DNA of 13,376 nucleotides from Clostridia bacterium BRH_c25 (GTDB lineage Bacteria; Bacillota_A; Clostridia; Lutisporales; Lutisporaceae), in the NCBI GenBank assembly GCA_001515955.1, contig LOES01000043.1:1-13376 (forward strand), in the 5' to 3' direction. A program made the translations under genes and the position numbers. A model generated the notes under the pieces. It was not told the DNA's origin and ran no database searches. It worked only from the letters and a program-made list of their open reading frames with translations. Positions 1 to 7,682 of this stretch are shown in pieces. Numbering within the stretch: the first letter of the stretch is position 1; each line of letters opens with the position of its first letter.

Positions 1-717
1 GCACTGAGACCGGAAGTATTGAAGGATGGTCTTGATATTATGGTTGTCCGTGAGCTTACAGGAGGAGCATACTTCGGAGAGAAGAAAAGGGTGGAAACAA
101 AGAATGGTATCACAGCGTGGGATATGATGGTGTATACATCGTATGAAATCGAGAGAATTACAAGGAAAGCTTTTTCTATTGCAAGAAAGAGGAAAAAGAA
201 GATTACGATTGTGGATAAAGCAAATGTTCTTGAAAGTTCAAGGCTCTGGCGCGAAGTGACCGGTGAGGTGGCAAAGGACTATACCGACTTGGATATTTCA
301 TATATGTATGTGGACAATGCCGCAATGCAGCTTATAAGGAATCCGGGATATTTCGATGTAATACTCACAGAGAACCTTTTCGGAGATATATTGAGCGATG
401 AGGCATCAATGCTTACCGGTTCCCTTGGGATGCTCCCTTCAGCCAGCATGGGGGAAAAAGGTGCAGGAATTTTCGAACCCATACACGGTTCTGCACCGGA
501 TATTGCAGGAAAGGACATGGCAAATCCTCTTGCTGCCATATTAAGCTGTTCAATGATGCTGAGATATGCATTTAATATGGAAGCTGAAGCAGATAGTATT
601 GTGGATTCTGTGTATCGGGTATTGGACGGAGGATATAGGACATCAGATATAATGCAGCCGGGGATGACCATCGTAGGAACGGAAAAAATGGGAAGTCTGG
701 TTGCTGAAAGCATTTAA
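1..717 (+). CDS. leuB: 3-isopropylmalate dehydrogenase, C-terminal part (5' end outside window)
   Basis: LeuB oxidatively decarboxylates 3-isopropylmalate with NAD+ in leucine synthesis. The reading frame is open from base 1 (Ala-Leu-Arg-Pro-Glu-Val), so the gene begins upstream; about 238 residues are visible, against roughly 355 for the family, so about a third is missing. Visible family motifs are RELTGG-YFGE near the start, the catalytic lysine in DKANVLE (fragment codon 73), the YVDNAAMQL aspartate (codon 105), the metal-binding stretch around [13 protein letters not shown], and the cofactor loop [18 protein letters not shown]. An internal ATG at base 19 is not the true start. The gene ends 21 bp before ilvB, whose ribosome binding site lies in that gap, so the two are almost certainly cotranscribed in a leucine/isoleucine-valine operon. 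Assignment to leuB rather than isocitrate dehydrogenase rests on the ELTGG/YFG context and the ilvB neighbour. Confidence 0.96.
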   Translation, partial: ALRPEVLKDGLDIMVVRELTGGAYFGEKKRVETKNGITAWDMMVYTSYEIERITRKAFSIARKRKKKITIVDKANVLESSRLWREVTGEVAKDYTDLDISYMYVDNAAMQLIRNPGYFDVILTENLFGDILSDEASMLTGSLGMLPSASMGEKGAGIFEPIHGSAPDIAGKDMANPLAAILSCSMMLRYAFNMEAEADSIVDSVYRVLDGGYRTSDIMQPGMTIVGTEKMGSLVAESI

Positions 718-738
718 TTCTGAAATGGAGGTGTTAGG

Positions 739-2418
739 ATGAAGTTGAAAGGTGCCCAGGTGCTGATAGAGTGTCTCCGGGAACAGGGGGTCGATACTAT
801 ATTCGGATTCCCAGGGGGAACGGTTATAAATATATATGACGCACTTTATGATAGAAAGGATATAACTCATATTTTAACTGCACACGAACAGGGGGCGACT
901 CATGCCGCAGACGGCTATGCCAGGGCAACCGGAAAGGTAGGGGTTGTATTGGTAACCTCAGGTCCCGGAGCCTCAAACACTGTAACGGGAATAGCAACTG
1001 CATACAGTGATTCAGTGCCCATGGTGGTTATAACGGGACAGGTAGCAAGGCCGCTGCTGGGAAAGGATTCATTTCAGGAGCTTAATATAACAGCTATAAC
1101 AAAACCAATAACCAAAAAGAATTATATAGTGAAAAGTCCTTGCAAGCTGCCTGAGATTGTAAGGGAAGCTTTTGAAATTGCCAGATCAGGCCGGCCCGGC
1201 CCGGTACTCATTGATATCCCAAAAGATATACAGGCAGCTGAAATAGAATACAAACCGGCGGAAGTAGATACAAGCTACAAAACGGTCAACCTGTCAAAAA
1301 TGTCCAGTGAAATGAATTTGTACCTGGAAAAGGCGGTAGAGCTTATAAATGACAGTAAGAGGCCTGTAATATATGCAGGAGGCGGTGTTAAGATTTCGGA
1401 TTCTTGCGAAGAATTGCTGGAATTTGCAGAGAGGTTAAAAGCCCCTGTAGCTTCCTCATTAATGGGAACCGGTGCATTTCCGGGGACTCACCCTAATTAT
1501 ATGGGACTATTGGGAATGCATGGTTCACGATGCTCAAACCTGGCTATAAGCAACTGTGATCTGCTTATAGCAATCGGAGCACGCTTCAGTGACAGGACAA
1601 TCTGCAAGGCTGACGGATTTGCACCCTATGCGCATATAATACACATAGACATAGATCCGGAAGAGTTTGGAAAGAATATTGATATTAAAATTCCCCTGTG
1701 TGGAGATGTAAAACAGTTTCTAAAGCTGCTTCTTGAAAGAGTCAAAGAAAAGCAGGCCGGTGTATGGAACAAACAGATTCAGGAATGGAAAAAAACATAT
1801 GAAGTAAACTATAAGAGCAATGGAACACTGAATCCACATTATTTAATCAGTAAGATTTATGAATTAACCAAAGGGAAGAGCATAATTACCACTGAAGTTG
1901 GACAGAATCAAATGTGGACTGCACAGTACTATCCCTTTGCAGAGCCCAGATCATTCATTTCCTCGGGAGGGCTCGGGACAATGGGTTATGGACTGGGTGC
2001 AGCAATCGGAGCGGCAATAGGAAGGCCGGACCGCAGAGTTATAAATATGGCAGGAGACGGGAGCTTCAAAATGAATCTTACGGAGCTTTCTACCATTTCA
2101 AAATACAGATTGCCCATAATACAGGTGGTGTTTAATAACAATTCCCTGGGAATGGTGCGGCAGTGGCAAAAGATTTTTTATAATGAAAGATATTCGCATA
2201 CAAGTCTTGGAGATGAAGTATGCTTTACAAAGGTTGCCGGTGCCTTCGGAATACAATCCATGCAGATTACTGCAGATGAAGAGGTTGAAAAGGTTTTTAA
2301 AAAGGCTTTGAGGATGAATGAGCCTGTAGTAATAGAGTGCATGATACATCCCGATGACCTGGTGCTTCCTATGGTACCTGCAGGAGAGCCTATAAGTGAA
2401 TGTATAGATGATATTTAA
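739..2418 (+). CDS. ilvB: Acetolactate synthase, large (catalytic) subunit
   Basis: This ThDP-dependent enzyme condenses two pyruvates to acetolactate, or pyruvate with 2-oxobutyrate, the first common step of valine/leucine/isoleucine synthesis. The protein has 559 residues, normal for the family. The N-terminal PYR domain carries FGFPGG and the activating glutamate in AHEQGATHAADGYAR (E50). The central domain is FAD-binding-like. The C-terminal PP domain has the ThDP/Mg motif GDG at residues 439-441, followed by a run of asparagines (FNNNSLGMVRQWQ). The start ATG at 739 is preceded by GGAGGT at 726-731. No ilvN regulatory subunit gene follows in this window; a broken ilvE fragment sits there instead, overlapping the ilvB stop. 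A catabolic AlsS role is less likely because of the leuB linkage. Confidence 0.95.
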   Translation: MKLKGAQVLIECLREQGVDTIFGFPGGTVINIYDALYDRKDITHILTAHEQGATHAADGYARATGKVGVVLVTSGPGASNTVTGIATAYSDSVPMVVITGQVARPLLGKDSFQELNITAITKPITKKNYIVKSPCKLPEIVREAFEIARSGRPGPVLIDIPKDIQAAEIEYKPAEVDTSYKTVNLSKMSSEMNLYLEKAVELINDSKRPVIYAGGGVKISDSCEELLEFAERLKAPVASSLMGTGAFPGTHPNYMGLLGMHGSRCSNLAISNCDLLIAIGARFSDRTICKADGFAPYAHIIHIDIDPEEFGKNIDIKIPLCGDVKQFLKLLLERVKEKQAGVWNKQIQEWKKTYEVNYKSNGTLNPHYLISKIYELTKGKSIITTEVGQNQMWTAQYYPFAEPRSFISSGGLGTMGYGLGAAIGAAIGRPDRRVINMAGDGSFKMNLTELSTISKYRLPIIQVVFNNNSLGMVRQWQKIFYNERYSHTSLGDEVCFTKVAGAFGIQSMQITADEEVEKVFKKALRMNEPVVIECMIHPDDLVLPMVPAGEPISECIDDI

Positions 2419-2707
2419 GGATAATATACTTGAAGGAATAACCAGGGATACAGTTATGACTCTTGCTAAAGAGGAGCTTGGCATGGAGGTTGTGGAAAGA
2501 AGCATTTCAAGGAATGAGCTTTACTCTGCCGAGGAAGTGTTTTTCAGTGGAACTGCAATGGAAGTGACCTCGGTAGTTGAAGTGGATAGGAGGACAATAG
2601 GTGCAGGAAAGCAAGGAGAGATATGCAAAAAGCTGAAGAGATTGTTCTTTGAGATTACAGTGGGTAAGAATCCAAAGTATGCAGATTACTGCACTCCGGT
2701 TTATTAA
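2408..2707 (+). pseudogene. ilvE: Branched-chain aminotransferase remnant (C-terminal ~95 residues only)
   Basis: The 99-codon frame translates to a sequence closely resembling the C-terminus of class IV branched-chain aminotransferases: NILEGITRDTV, an ELY-AEEVFFSGTAMEVTSV stretch, the glycine-rich IGAGKQGEICKKL and a terminal NPKYADYCTPVY. Full-length IlvE is about 300 residues; here the first two thirds are absent, including the PLP-binding lysine, so aminotransferase activity is not expected. Similarity begins at codons 5-6 (Asp-Asn-Ile-Leu-Glu-Gly), essentially at the ilvB stop codon, as if an internal deletion joined the end of ilvB to the 3' part of ilvE. The only in-frame ATG near the junction overlaps ilvB by 11 bp and has no convincing ribosome binding site. 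The fragment has no internal stop and its motifs are well kept, suggesting a recent event or a retained function. A sequencing or assembly deletion cannot be excluded. Confidence 0.85.
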
Positions 2708-2728
2708 TATGGTAAGTGAAATTAAGAG

Positions 2729-2767
2729 GGCATGCTTGTCAATACAATATGTGTTGTCAGGCATGCC
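2729..2767 (+). terminator. Long hairpin ending the leu/ilv operon
   Basis: A 17-nt left arm (2729-2745) pairs with 2751-2767 around a 5-nt AATAT loop, with one mismatch and two G-U pairs; the base is GGCATGC/GCATGCC. The following sequence is only moderately T-rich (CTTT, then GCTTTTG), so termination may be imperfect. It lies 22 bp after the ilvE remnant and before the prfC promoter. Confidence 0.7.
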
Positions 2768-2789
2768 TTTGATCTTAAAATGCTTTTGA

Positions 2790-2819
2790 TTGACACACTA
2801 TTCATATATCGTGTAAAAT
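2790..2819 (+). promoter_or_regulatory. Sigma-A promoter of prfC
   Basis: TTGACA at 2790-2795 and TAAAAT at 2814-2819 are separated by 18 bp. The predicted RNA start is near 2826, giving a leader of about 30 nt containing the prfC ribosome binding site (AGAGGAG, 2842-2848). Confidence 0.7.
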
Positions 2820-2855
2820 CAATTGTGTTTAAATATATTATAGAGGAGTAATCAA

Positions 2856-4454
2856 ATGTCGGTTGTACAACAGGAAATTTTAAAGGAAATTAGAAGGAGA
2901 AGAACCTTTGCCATAATATCGCACCCTGATGCAGGTAAGACTACTCTTACTGAAAAGCTTTTGCTGTATGGAGGTGCCATTCGCCTTGCCGGTTCGGTAA
3001 AAGCCAGGAAGGCTCAGAAGCATGCAGTGTCGGACTGGATGGAAATTGAGAAGCAAAGGGGTATTTCAGTGACTTCAAGTGTAATGCAGTTTGAGTATAA
3101 CGATTACTGCATCAACATTCTGGATACGCCGGGGCACCAGGATTTCAGCGAAGATACTTATAGGACTCTTATGGCAGCAGATAGTGCGGTAATGATAATT
3201 GACTCTGCAAAAGGTGTGGAGGAACAGACCAAAAAGCTGTTCCATGTATGTAAAATGAGGGGGATACCCATTTTTACCTTTATAAACAAAATGGACAGGG
3301 CGGGAAAGGATCCCTTCGAGCTGGTGGAGGAAATTGAGAAGGTGCTTGGAATCCAGTCCTATCCTATGAATTGGCCAATAAGGGTAGGAGGAAGCTTTCT
3401 GGGTATATATAATAGGAAGCTGGCCCAGATCGAACTTTTTGATGGTGGAAACCACGGACAAAGCGCCGTCGCAGCTTCTAAAAATAATGTTGATGATCAG
3501 GTGTTCCGGGACCTTCTGGGGGAGGATGCCCATAACAAGCTGGTAGATGACATCCTGCTTCTTGATATGGCCGGGGATGAATTCAGCAATAGGAAAGTAC
3601 TGAAGGGTGAACTGACTCCTGTGTTTTTCGGAAGTGCCATGACCAATTTCGGGGTGCAGGTATTCCTGGAAGAATTTCTGGATTTGACAACACCGCCCCT
3701 TTCCAGGAATGCAGATATAGGGGAAATTGATGCAGAAAGCGATAGATTCTCCGGATTCATATTTAAAATACAAGCAAATATGAATCCTACTCATAGGGAT
3801 AGAATAGCTTTTCTTAGAATCTGCTCCGGTAAATTCACAAAGGGTATGGAAGTGAGCCATGTACAGGCCGGCAAGATGATCAAGCTGTCGCAGCCGCAGC
3901 AATTCCTGGCCCAGGACAGGGAAATTGTTGAAGAGGCTTACGCCGGAGATATAATCGGGGTATTTGATCCCGGAATATTCAAGATTGGGGACACCTTATG
4001 CCAGGGAAGTCCCTTCAGGTTTGAAGGGATTCCTGTGTTTGCACCGGAGCATTTTGCCAGGGTTTATATAAAGAATTCCATGAAACGCAAACAATTTATG
4101 AAGGGGATAGAGCAGATATCTGAGGAAGGTGCCATACAGATATTCCAGCAGCAGGACTCGATAGCACAGGAGTTTATTATTGGCGTTGTAGGGGTGCTTC
4201 AGCTGGAGGTATTGGAGTACAGACTGAAGAATGAATATGGTGTGGATATCAGTATCGACCATCTGCCCCATAAATATATCAGATGGGTCAAAACCCCTGA
4301 GTTCAACCCCAGAACCCTCAGAATCACTACCGATACGTTAATTGCAAAAGACCAGGCTGATAACCCGGTGCTTCTTTTCCAGAATGAATGGTCAATAAGA
4401 ACTGTTATGGAAAGGAACAAAGGAATCGGGCTTGTGGAAATGCTGAACAGGTAA
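2856..4454 (+). CDS. prfC: Peptide chain release factor 3 (translational GTPase)
   Basis: RF3 is a GTPase that removes RF1/RF2 from the ribosome after peptide release. The protein has 532 residues, the usual RF3 length. The G domain shows the P-loop SHPDAGKTT (22-30), switch I RGISVT (68-73), DTPGH (90-94) and NKMD (144-147). The RF3-type sequence after the P-loop (LLLYGGAIRLAGSVKARK, then SDWMEIEKQRGIS) separates it from EF-G and from TetM-like protection proteins. The beta-barrel domain and RF3-specific C-terminal domain follow to FQNEWSIRTVMERN near the end. The start ATG follows AGAGGAG by 7 nt. It appears monocistronic, with its own promoter. No strong terminator follows, so some readthrough into the next leader is possible. 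Confidence 0.96.
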   Translation: MSVVQQEILKEIRRRRTFAIISHPDAGKTTLTEKLLLYGGAIRLAGSVKARKAQKHAVSDWMEIEKQRGISVTSSVMQFEYNDYCINILDTPGHQDFSEDTYRTLMAADSAVMIIDSAKGVEEQTKKLFHVCKMRGIPIFTFINKMDRAGKDPFELVEEIEKVLGIQSYPMNWPIRVGGSFLGIYNRKLAQIELFDGGNHGQSAVAASKNNVDDQVFRDLLGEDAHNKLVDDILLLDMAGDEFSNRKVLKGELTPVFFGSAMTNFGVQVFLEEFLDLTTPPLSRNADIGEIDAESDRFSGFIFKIQANMNPTHRDRIAFLRICSGKFTKGMEVSHVQAGKMIKLSQPQQFLAQDREIVEEAYAGDIIGVFDPGIFKIGDTLCQGSPFRFEGIPVFAPEHFARVYIKNSMKRKQFMKGIEQISEEGAIQIFQQQDSIAQEFIIGVVGVLQLEVLEYRLKNEYGVDISIDHLPHKYIRWVKTPEFNPRTLRITTDTLIAKDQADNPVLLFQNEWSIRTVMERNKGIGLVEMLNR

Positions 4455-4500
4455 GACTTGCCAGTATCCGGTATAACCGGCTGTGTTGTGCAAAAATAGA

Positions 4501-4529
4501 TTGACATTTATTATAATCAAATATATAAT
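4501..4529 (+). promoter_or_regulatory. Consensus sigma-A promoter driving the riboswitch-ATPase transcript
   Basis: TTGACA (4501-4506) and TATAAT (4524-4529) match consensus perfectly with the ideal 17-bp spacer. The predicted RNA start is near 4536, about 35 nt before the riboswitch. Such a strong promoter fits control being exerted after initiation by the riboswitch. Confidence 0.88.
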
Positions 4530-4570
4530 GCGTATATAACAGTTATACATCCCATAAAAGCATATTCTAT

Positions 4571-4680
4571 CCAATTGAAGGGGAGTAGCTGCTCACGAGA
4601 GTCGATAAAGTCAACATCACTGCCTGACGGCCTGGCTTTATTGGGACTTTATATTTAAAGTCTAGCAAGACCTTTGATAC
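4571..4680 (+). promoter_or_regulatory. yybP-ykoY manganese riboswitch aptamer
   Basis: The conserved landmarks of the yybP-ykoY family are present in order: GGGGAGUAGC (4580-4589), GUCAACAUCACUG (4610-4622) and AGCAAGACCUUUG (4664-4676). Supporting helices are CGATAAAG (4603-4610) with CTTTATTG (4636-4643), a GCC/GGC hairpin (4622-4631), and a perfect GACTTTA/TAAAGTC hairpin (4645-4662). The closing helix can form between TTGAAGG (4575-4581) and CCTTTGA (4671-4677), with two G-U pairs. CCTTTGA is also part of the left arm of the downstream terminator, so aptamer closure and termination are mutually exclusive. This predicts that Mn2+ binding turns expression ON. The ligand is known for the family; the switch mechanism is inferred from the overlap. 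Confidence 0.92.
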
Positions 4681-4715
4681 AATTATTTATTATTGTGTCA
4701 AAGGTCTTTATTTTT
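4667..4715 (+). terminator. Riboswitch expression platform: intrinsic terminator
   Basis: The left arm 4667-4683 pairs with the right arm 4692-4708 over 17 bp (one G-U), around an 8-nt TATTTATT loop, and is followed by a T-rich run ending at 4715. The left arm contains the 3' strand of the aptamer closing helix, so this hairpin should form when the aptamer is unliganded and stop transcription before the ATPase gene. Confidence 0.93.
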
Positions 4716-4793
4716 GCTCTTGCGGAGAGAGAATGTAATAATTCAAGCTATTTAAGGCAAATACTACAATTATTAGCATACGGAGGGGATTTA

Positions 4794-7532
4794 ATGAATC
4801 TGGATTGGTACAACAAGGGTATTCATACTGTAGCTGAGGAGCTTTCTGTAGATGTCACGAAAGGTCTCTCAAAGGATGAAGCCGGCAGAAGAATTGAGAA
4901 GTATGGATATAACGAACTGAAAGAAAAGGAAAAAGAATCTATATGGATTAAAATCCTGAAGCAGTTCAAGGATTTTCTAGTAATAATACTGATTGTCGCC
5001 AGTATAGTTTCAGGTCTGGTAGGAGAAATATCTGATGCCATAGTAATCATAGCCATAGTAATAATAAACGCAGTTCTTGGGGTTGTGCAGGAAGGTAAAG
5101 CCGAAAAGGCACTGGATGCACTGAAAAAAATGTCTGCTCCAAATGCCAGAGTTTATAGGGATGGTCATATAGAGATAATCCCTGCAAAAAATCTGGTACC
5201 CGGAGATGTGGTGTTTATTGAGGCAGGGGATAGCATACCGGCAGACCTGAGGCTTTTTGAAAGCGCAAACCTTAAGGTGGAGGAAGCCTCCCTTACCGGT
5301 GAATCTGTACCTTCAGAAAAGGATGCAAGTAAAGCCTTTGATGCGGAAGCGCCCATAGGCGACAGGGTAAACATGGCATACATGAGCACTATAGTAACCT
5401 ATGGCAGGGGCAAGGGTATCGTTGCCAGAACAGGTATAAACACTGAGATCGGCAGAATAGCGGAAGCGATCCAGTCCTATGAGGATGAGACTACTCCTTT
5501 GCAGCTGAAGCTCAATGAATTGGGAAAATGGCTGGGCATTGCCTGTCTGGTAATTTGTGCTTTGGTGTTCGCCATAGGATTCCTGGAAGGCGGAGACCTT
5601 TTGGAAATGTTCCTTGTGTCTGTAAGCTTGGCGGTTGCTGCAATACCGGAAGGACTGCCGGCCGTTGTTACTATTGTACTTGCACTGGGAATGAAAAGAA
5701 TGGTACAAAGAAACGCTATAGTCAGAAAGCTGCTTGCAGTTGAGACTTTAGGCTGTGTAACAGTAATATGCTCTGATAAAACCGGTACTCTCACCCAGAA
5801 TGAAATGACAGTGGTAAGAACACTTACCGGAGGAACCGTTTACAAGATATCAGGACAGGGATACAATCCCACAGGAGAATTTGCCGTTCAGGATTCAAAA
5901 ATTGACCCCGGGAAGGATGCCGGACTGAAGCTTTTGCTTTCGACAGGTGTATTATGTAATGATTCCACTCTTGAACAAAAGGATGTGGAGGACAATCTTT
6001 GGGGAATAATAGGTGATCCTACCGAAGGTGCCCTTGTAGTTGCCGGTGCAAAGGCCGGACTGGAAAAGGCAAAAATGAACAAGGATTTCGATAGGATTGA
6101 AGAGATACCTTTTGATTCTGAGAGAAAAATGATGACTACCTTCCATAAGGACTTTATTCAAAATAAGATAGTTGCCTTTACAAAGGGTGCTCCGGATATT
6201 ATTTTAAGCAAGTGCACAAAGATATACCAGAATGGAAATGTCGTTGAGCTCACTGATGCTTTGAGGCAGCAAACAGCCAAGGTCAACAGCGAGTTTGCAG
6301 GAGAAGCGCTCCGGGTACTTGCATTTACCTATAGGGAATTCGATAGGCTTCCTGAAGCAATAAGCTCCGACAGTATAGAGAAAGACCTTATATTTATTGG
6401 TCTCATGGGGATGATAGATCCGGCCAGAGTAGAAGCCTTTGAGGCAATAAAGACTTGTAAAGAAGCGGGTATAAAGCCGGTTATGATTACCGGAGACCAC
6501 AGGGATACTGCTGTGGCTATTGCCAGGGATCTTGGCCTGATGACGGAGAGTTCAGGTGTGCTGACAGGTTCTGAGCTGGATAAGCTGTCCGATGAAGAGC
6601 TTTTCAACAGAGTTGAGGATACCAGTGTGTATGCAAGGGTTTCACCTGATCATAAAGTAAGAATTGTAGAAACGCTTAGAAAAAGAGGACATATAGCTGC
6701 AATGACCGGTGACGGAGTCAATGACGCCATGGCCTTGAAACGGGCCGACATAGGTGTATCAATGGGCATAACCGGTACAGACGTTGCGAAGGGTACGGCA
6801 GATATAATACTTATGGATGATAATTTTGCAACAATAGTGTCAGCGGTGGAGGAAGGAAGAATAATCTACAGTAATATAAGGAAGTTTGTATTCTTTCTGC
6901 TTTCCTGCAATGTAGGTGAAATACTCATAGTTTTCTTAAGCATATTGATGAAGCTGCCTGTTCCTCTGCTGCCGATACAGCTTCTATGGCTGAACCTGGT
7001 TACTGATAGCTTCCCGGCTTTGGCACTGGGTACTGAAAAGGGTGATCCTGATATAATGATGCAGAAACCGAGGGATGCAAAAGAACCTATCATTAACAGA
7101 TCAATGATTGCAGGCATTGCTGTCCAAAGCTTGGCATTAATGGCTGCGGTACTGATGGCATATATTTGGGCACTGAACAAATATGCCGGAGGAATAAGCA
7201 ATATAACCGACAATGGTCTAATGATGGCCAGAACTATTGCTTTCACGACCTTGATTTCAGCAGAGCTTATAAGAGCATACTCCAGCAGGTCTGAAAGATA
7301 TTCAATTATAAAGCTTGGGATATTCACCAATAAGATCCTTGTATGGGCATCACTGACGTCTTTTGTGCTGATGCTTGCAGTATTATATGTACCGTTCCTC
7401 CAGCCGATATTCAAGACTTATGCTCTTAGCATGAGCGATTGGTATGTAGTTGCTTCCCTTTGTGCAATACCGCTTATAGCAGGGGAAGTAAACAAGCTGG
7501 TGTCGAGGATGATAGCAAATAGGGCACGGTAA
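4794..7532 (+). CDS. P-type (type IIA, SERCA-like) Ca2+/Mn2+-transporting ATPase
   Basis: This membrane pump exports divalent cations using ATP. The chosen start is ATG 4794, preceded by GGAGGGG at 4782-4788, giving 912 residues. An in-frame ATG at 4674 lies within the riboswitch terminator and would not be used. Motifs in order: N-terminal cation-ATPase domain, actuator TGES (168-171), TM4 VAAIPEGLP (281-289), phosphorylated Asp in DKTGT (D328), nucleotide-domain KGAP (464-467), TGD (566-568), TGDGVNDA (638-645), then the C-terminal helices. Positions equivalent to the SERCA Ca ligands are kept: E286 in TM4, N706 and E709 in TM5, N734/T737/D738 in TM6 and E824 in TM8, so both Ca sites look intact. 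The Mn2+ riboswitch upstream points to Mn2+-linked control, as known for Lactococcus YoaB and pneumococcal MgtA. Whether Ca2+, Mn2+ or both is transported cannot be told from sequence. Confidence 0.93.
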   Translation: MNLDWYNKGIHTVAEELSVDVTKGLSKDEAGRRIEKYGYNELKEKEKESIWIKILKQFKDFLVIILIVASIVSGLVGEISDAIVIIAIVIINAVLGVVQEGKAEKALDALKKMSAPNARVYRDGHIEIIPAKNLVPGDVVFIEAGDSIPADLRLFESANLKVEEASLTGESVPSEKDASKAFDAEAPIGDRVNMAYMSTIVTYGRGKGIVARTGINTEIGRIAEAIQSYEDETTPLQLKLNELGKWLGIACLVICALVFAIGFLEGGDLLEMFLVSVSLAVAAIPEGLPAVVTIVLALGMKRMVQRNAIVRKLLAVETLGCVTVICSDKTGTLTQNEMTVVRTLTGGTVYKISGQGYNPTGEFAVQDSKIDPGKDAGLKLLLSTGVLCNDSTLEQKDVEDNLWGIIGDPTEGALVVAGAKAGLEKAKMNKDFDRIEEIPFDSERKMMTTFHKDFIQNKIVAFTKGAPDIILSKCTKIYQNGNVVELTDALRQQTAKVNSEFAGEALRVLAFTYREFDRLPEAISSDSIEKDLIFIGLMGMIDPARVEAFEAIKTCKEAGIKPVMITGDHRDTAVAIARDLGLMTESSGVLTGSELDKLSDEELFNRVEDTSVYARVSPDHKVRIVETLRKRGHIAAMTGDGVNDAMALKRADIGVSMGITGTDVAKGTADIILMDDNFATIVSAVEEGRIIYSNIRKFVFFLLSCNVGEILIVFLSILMKLPVPLLPIQLLWLNLVTDSFPALALGTEKGDPDIMMQKPRDAKEPIINRSMIAGIAVQSLALMAAVLMAYIWALNKYAGGISNITDNGLMMARTIAFTTLISAELIRAYSSRSERYSIIKLGIFTNKILVWASLTSFVLMLAVLYVPFLQPIFKTYALSMSDWYVVASLCAIPLIAGEVNKLVSRMIANRAR

Positions 7533-7553
7533 AATATATCCATAGCTTTAAAT

Positions 7554-7595
7554 AGCTCAACGGTATGAAAATTACTGTTGAGCTTTTGATTTTTA
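7554..7595 (+). terminator. Terminator of the ATPase transcript
   Basis: AGCTCAACGGTA (7554-7565) pairs with TACTGTTGAGCT (7573-7584) over 12 bp with one G-U pair and a 7-nt loop. TTTT, GA and a further TTTTT follow. It sits 21 bp after the ATPase stop codon. Confidence 0.88.
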
Positions 7596-7638
7596 AAGGA
7601 TTATATAGTAGAATTATCTATATATACTTCGAATTTAT

Positions 7639-7667
7639 TTGACAGCGATATATGAAAATATTATTAA
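7639..7667 (+). promoter_or_regulatory. Probable sigma-A promoter for the 246-residue gene and ppaC
   Basis: TTGACA (7639-7644) is followed after 17 bp by TATTAA (7662-7667). The predicted RNA start near 7674 is only about 9 nt before the GTG start codon, so the mRNA would be nearly leaderless. Confidence 0.55.
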
Positions 7668-7682
7668 ATCGGATGTGGTACT

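Noticed and set aside
3075..3902. 275-codon open frame on the - strand
   Set aside because: It is antisense to the well-supported prfC G domain, has no family resemblance and no ribosome binding site; it mirrors prfC codon structure.
4468..4480. CCGGT-ATA-ACCGG hairpin after prfC as a terminator
   Set aside because: Only a 5-bp stem with a 3-nt loop and no T run; too weak to call.
4674..4793. In-frame ATG at 4674 that would add 40 residues to the ATPase N-terminus
   Set aside because: It lies within the riboswitch terminator stem and has no ribosome binding site, whereas ATG 4794 has GGAGGGG and begins a typical family N-terminus.
6866..7414. 182-codon open frame on the - strand within the ATPase
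   Set aside because: It is a reverse-strand shadow of the membrane-helix region; its apparent hydrophobicity comes from the complement of the real gene.
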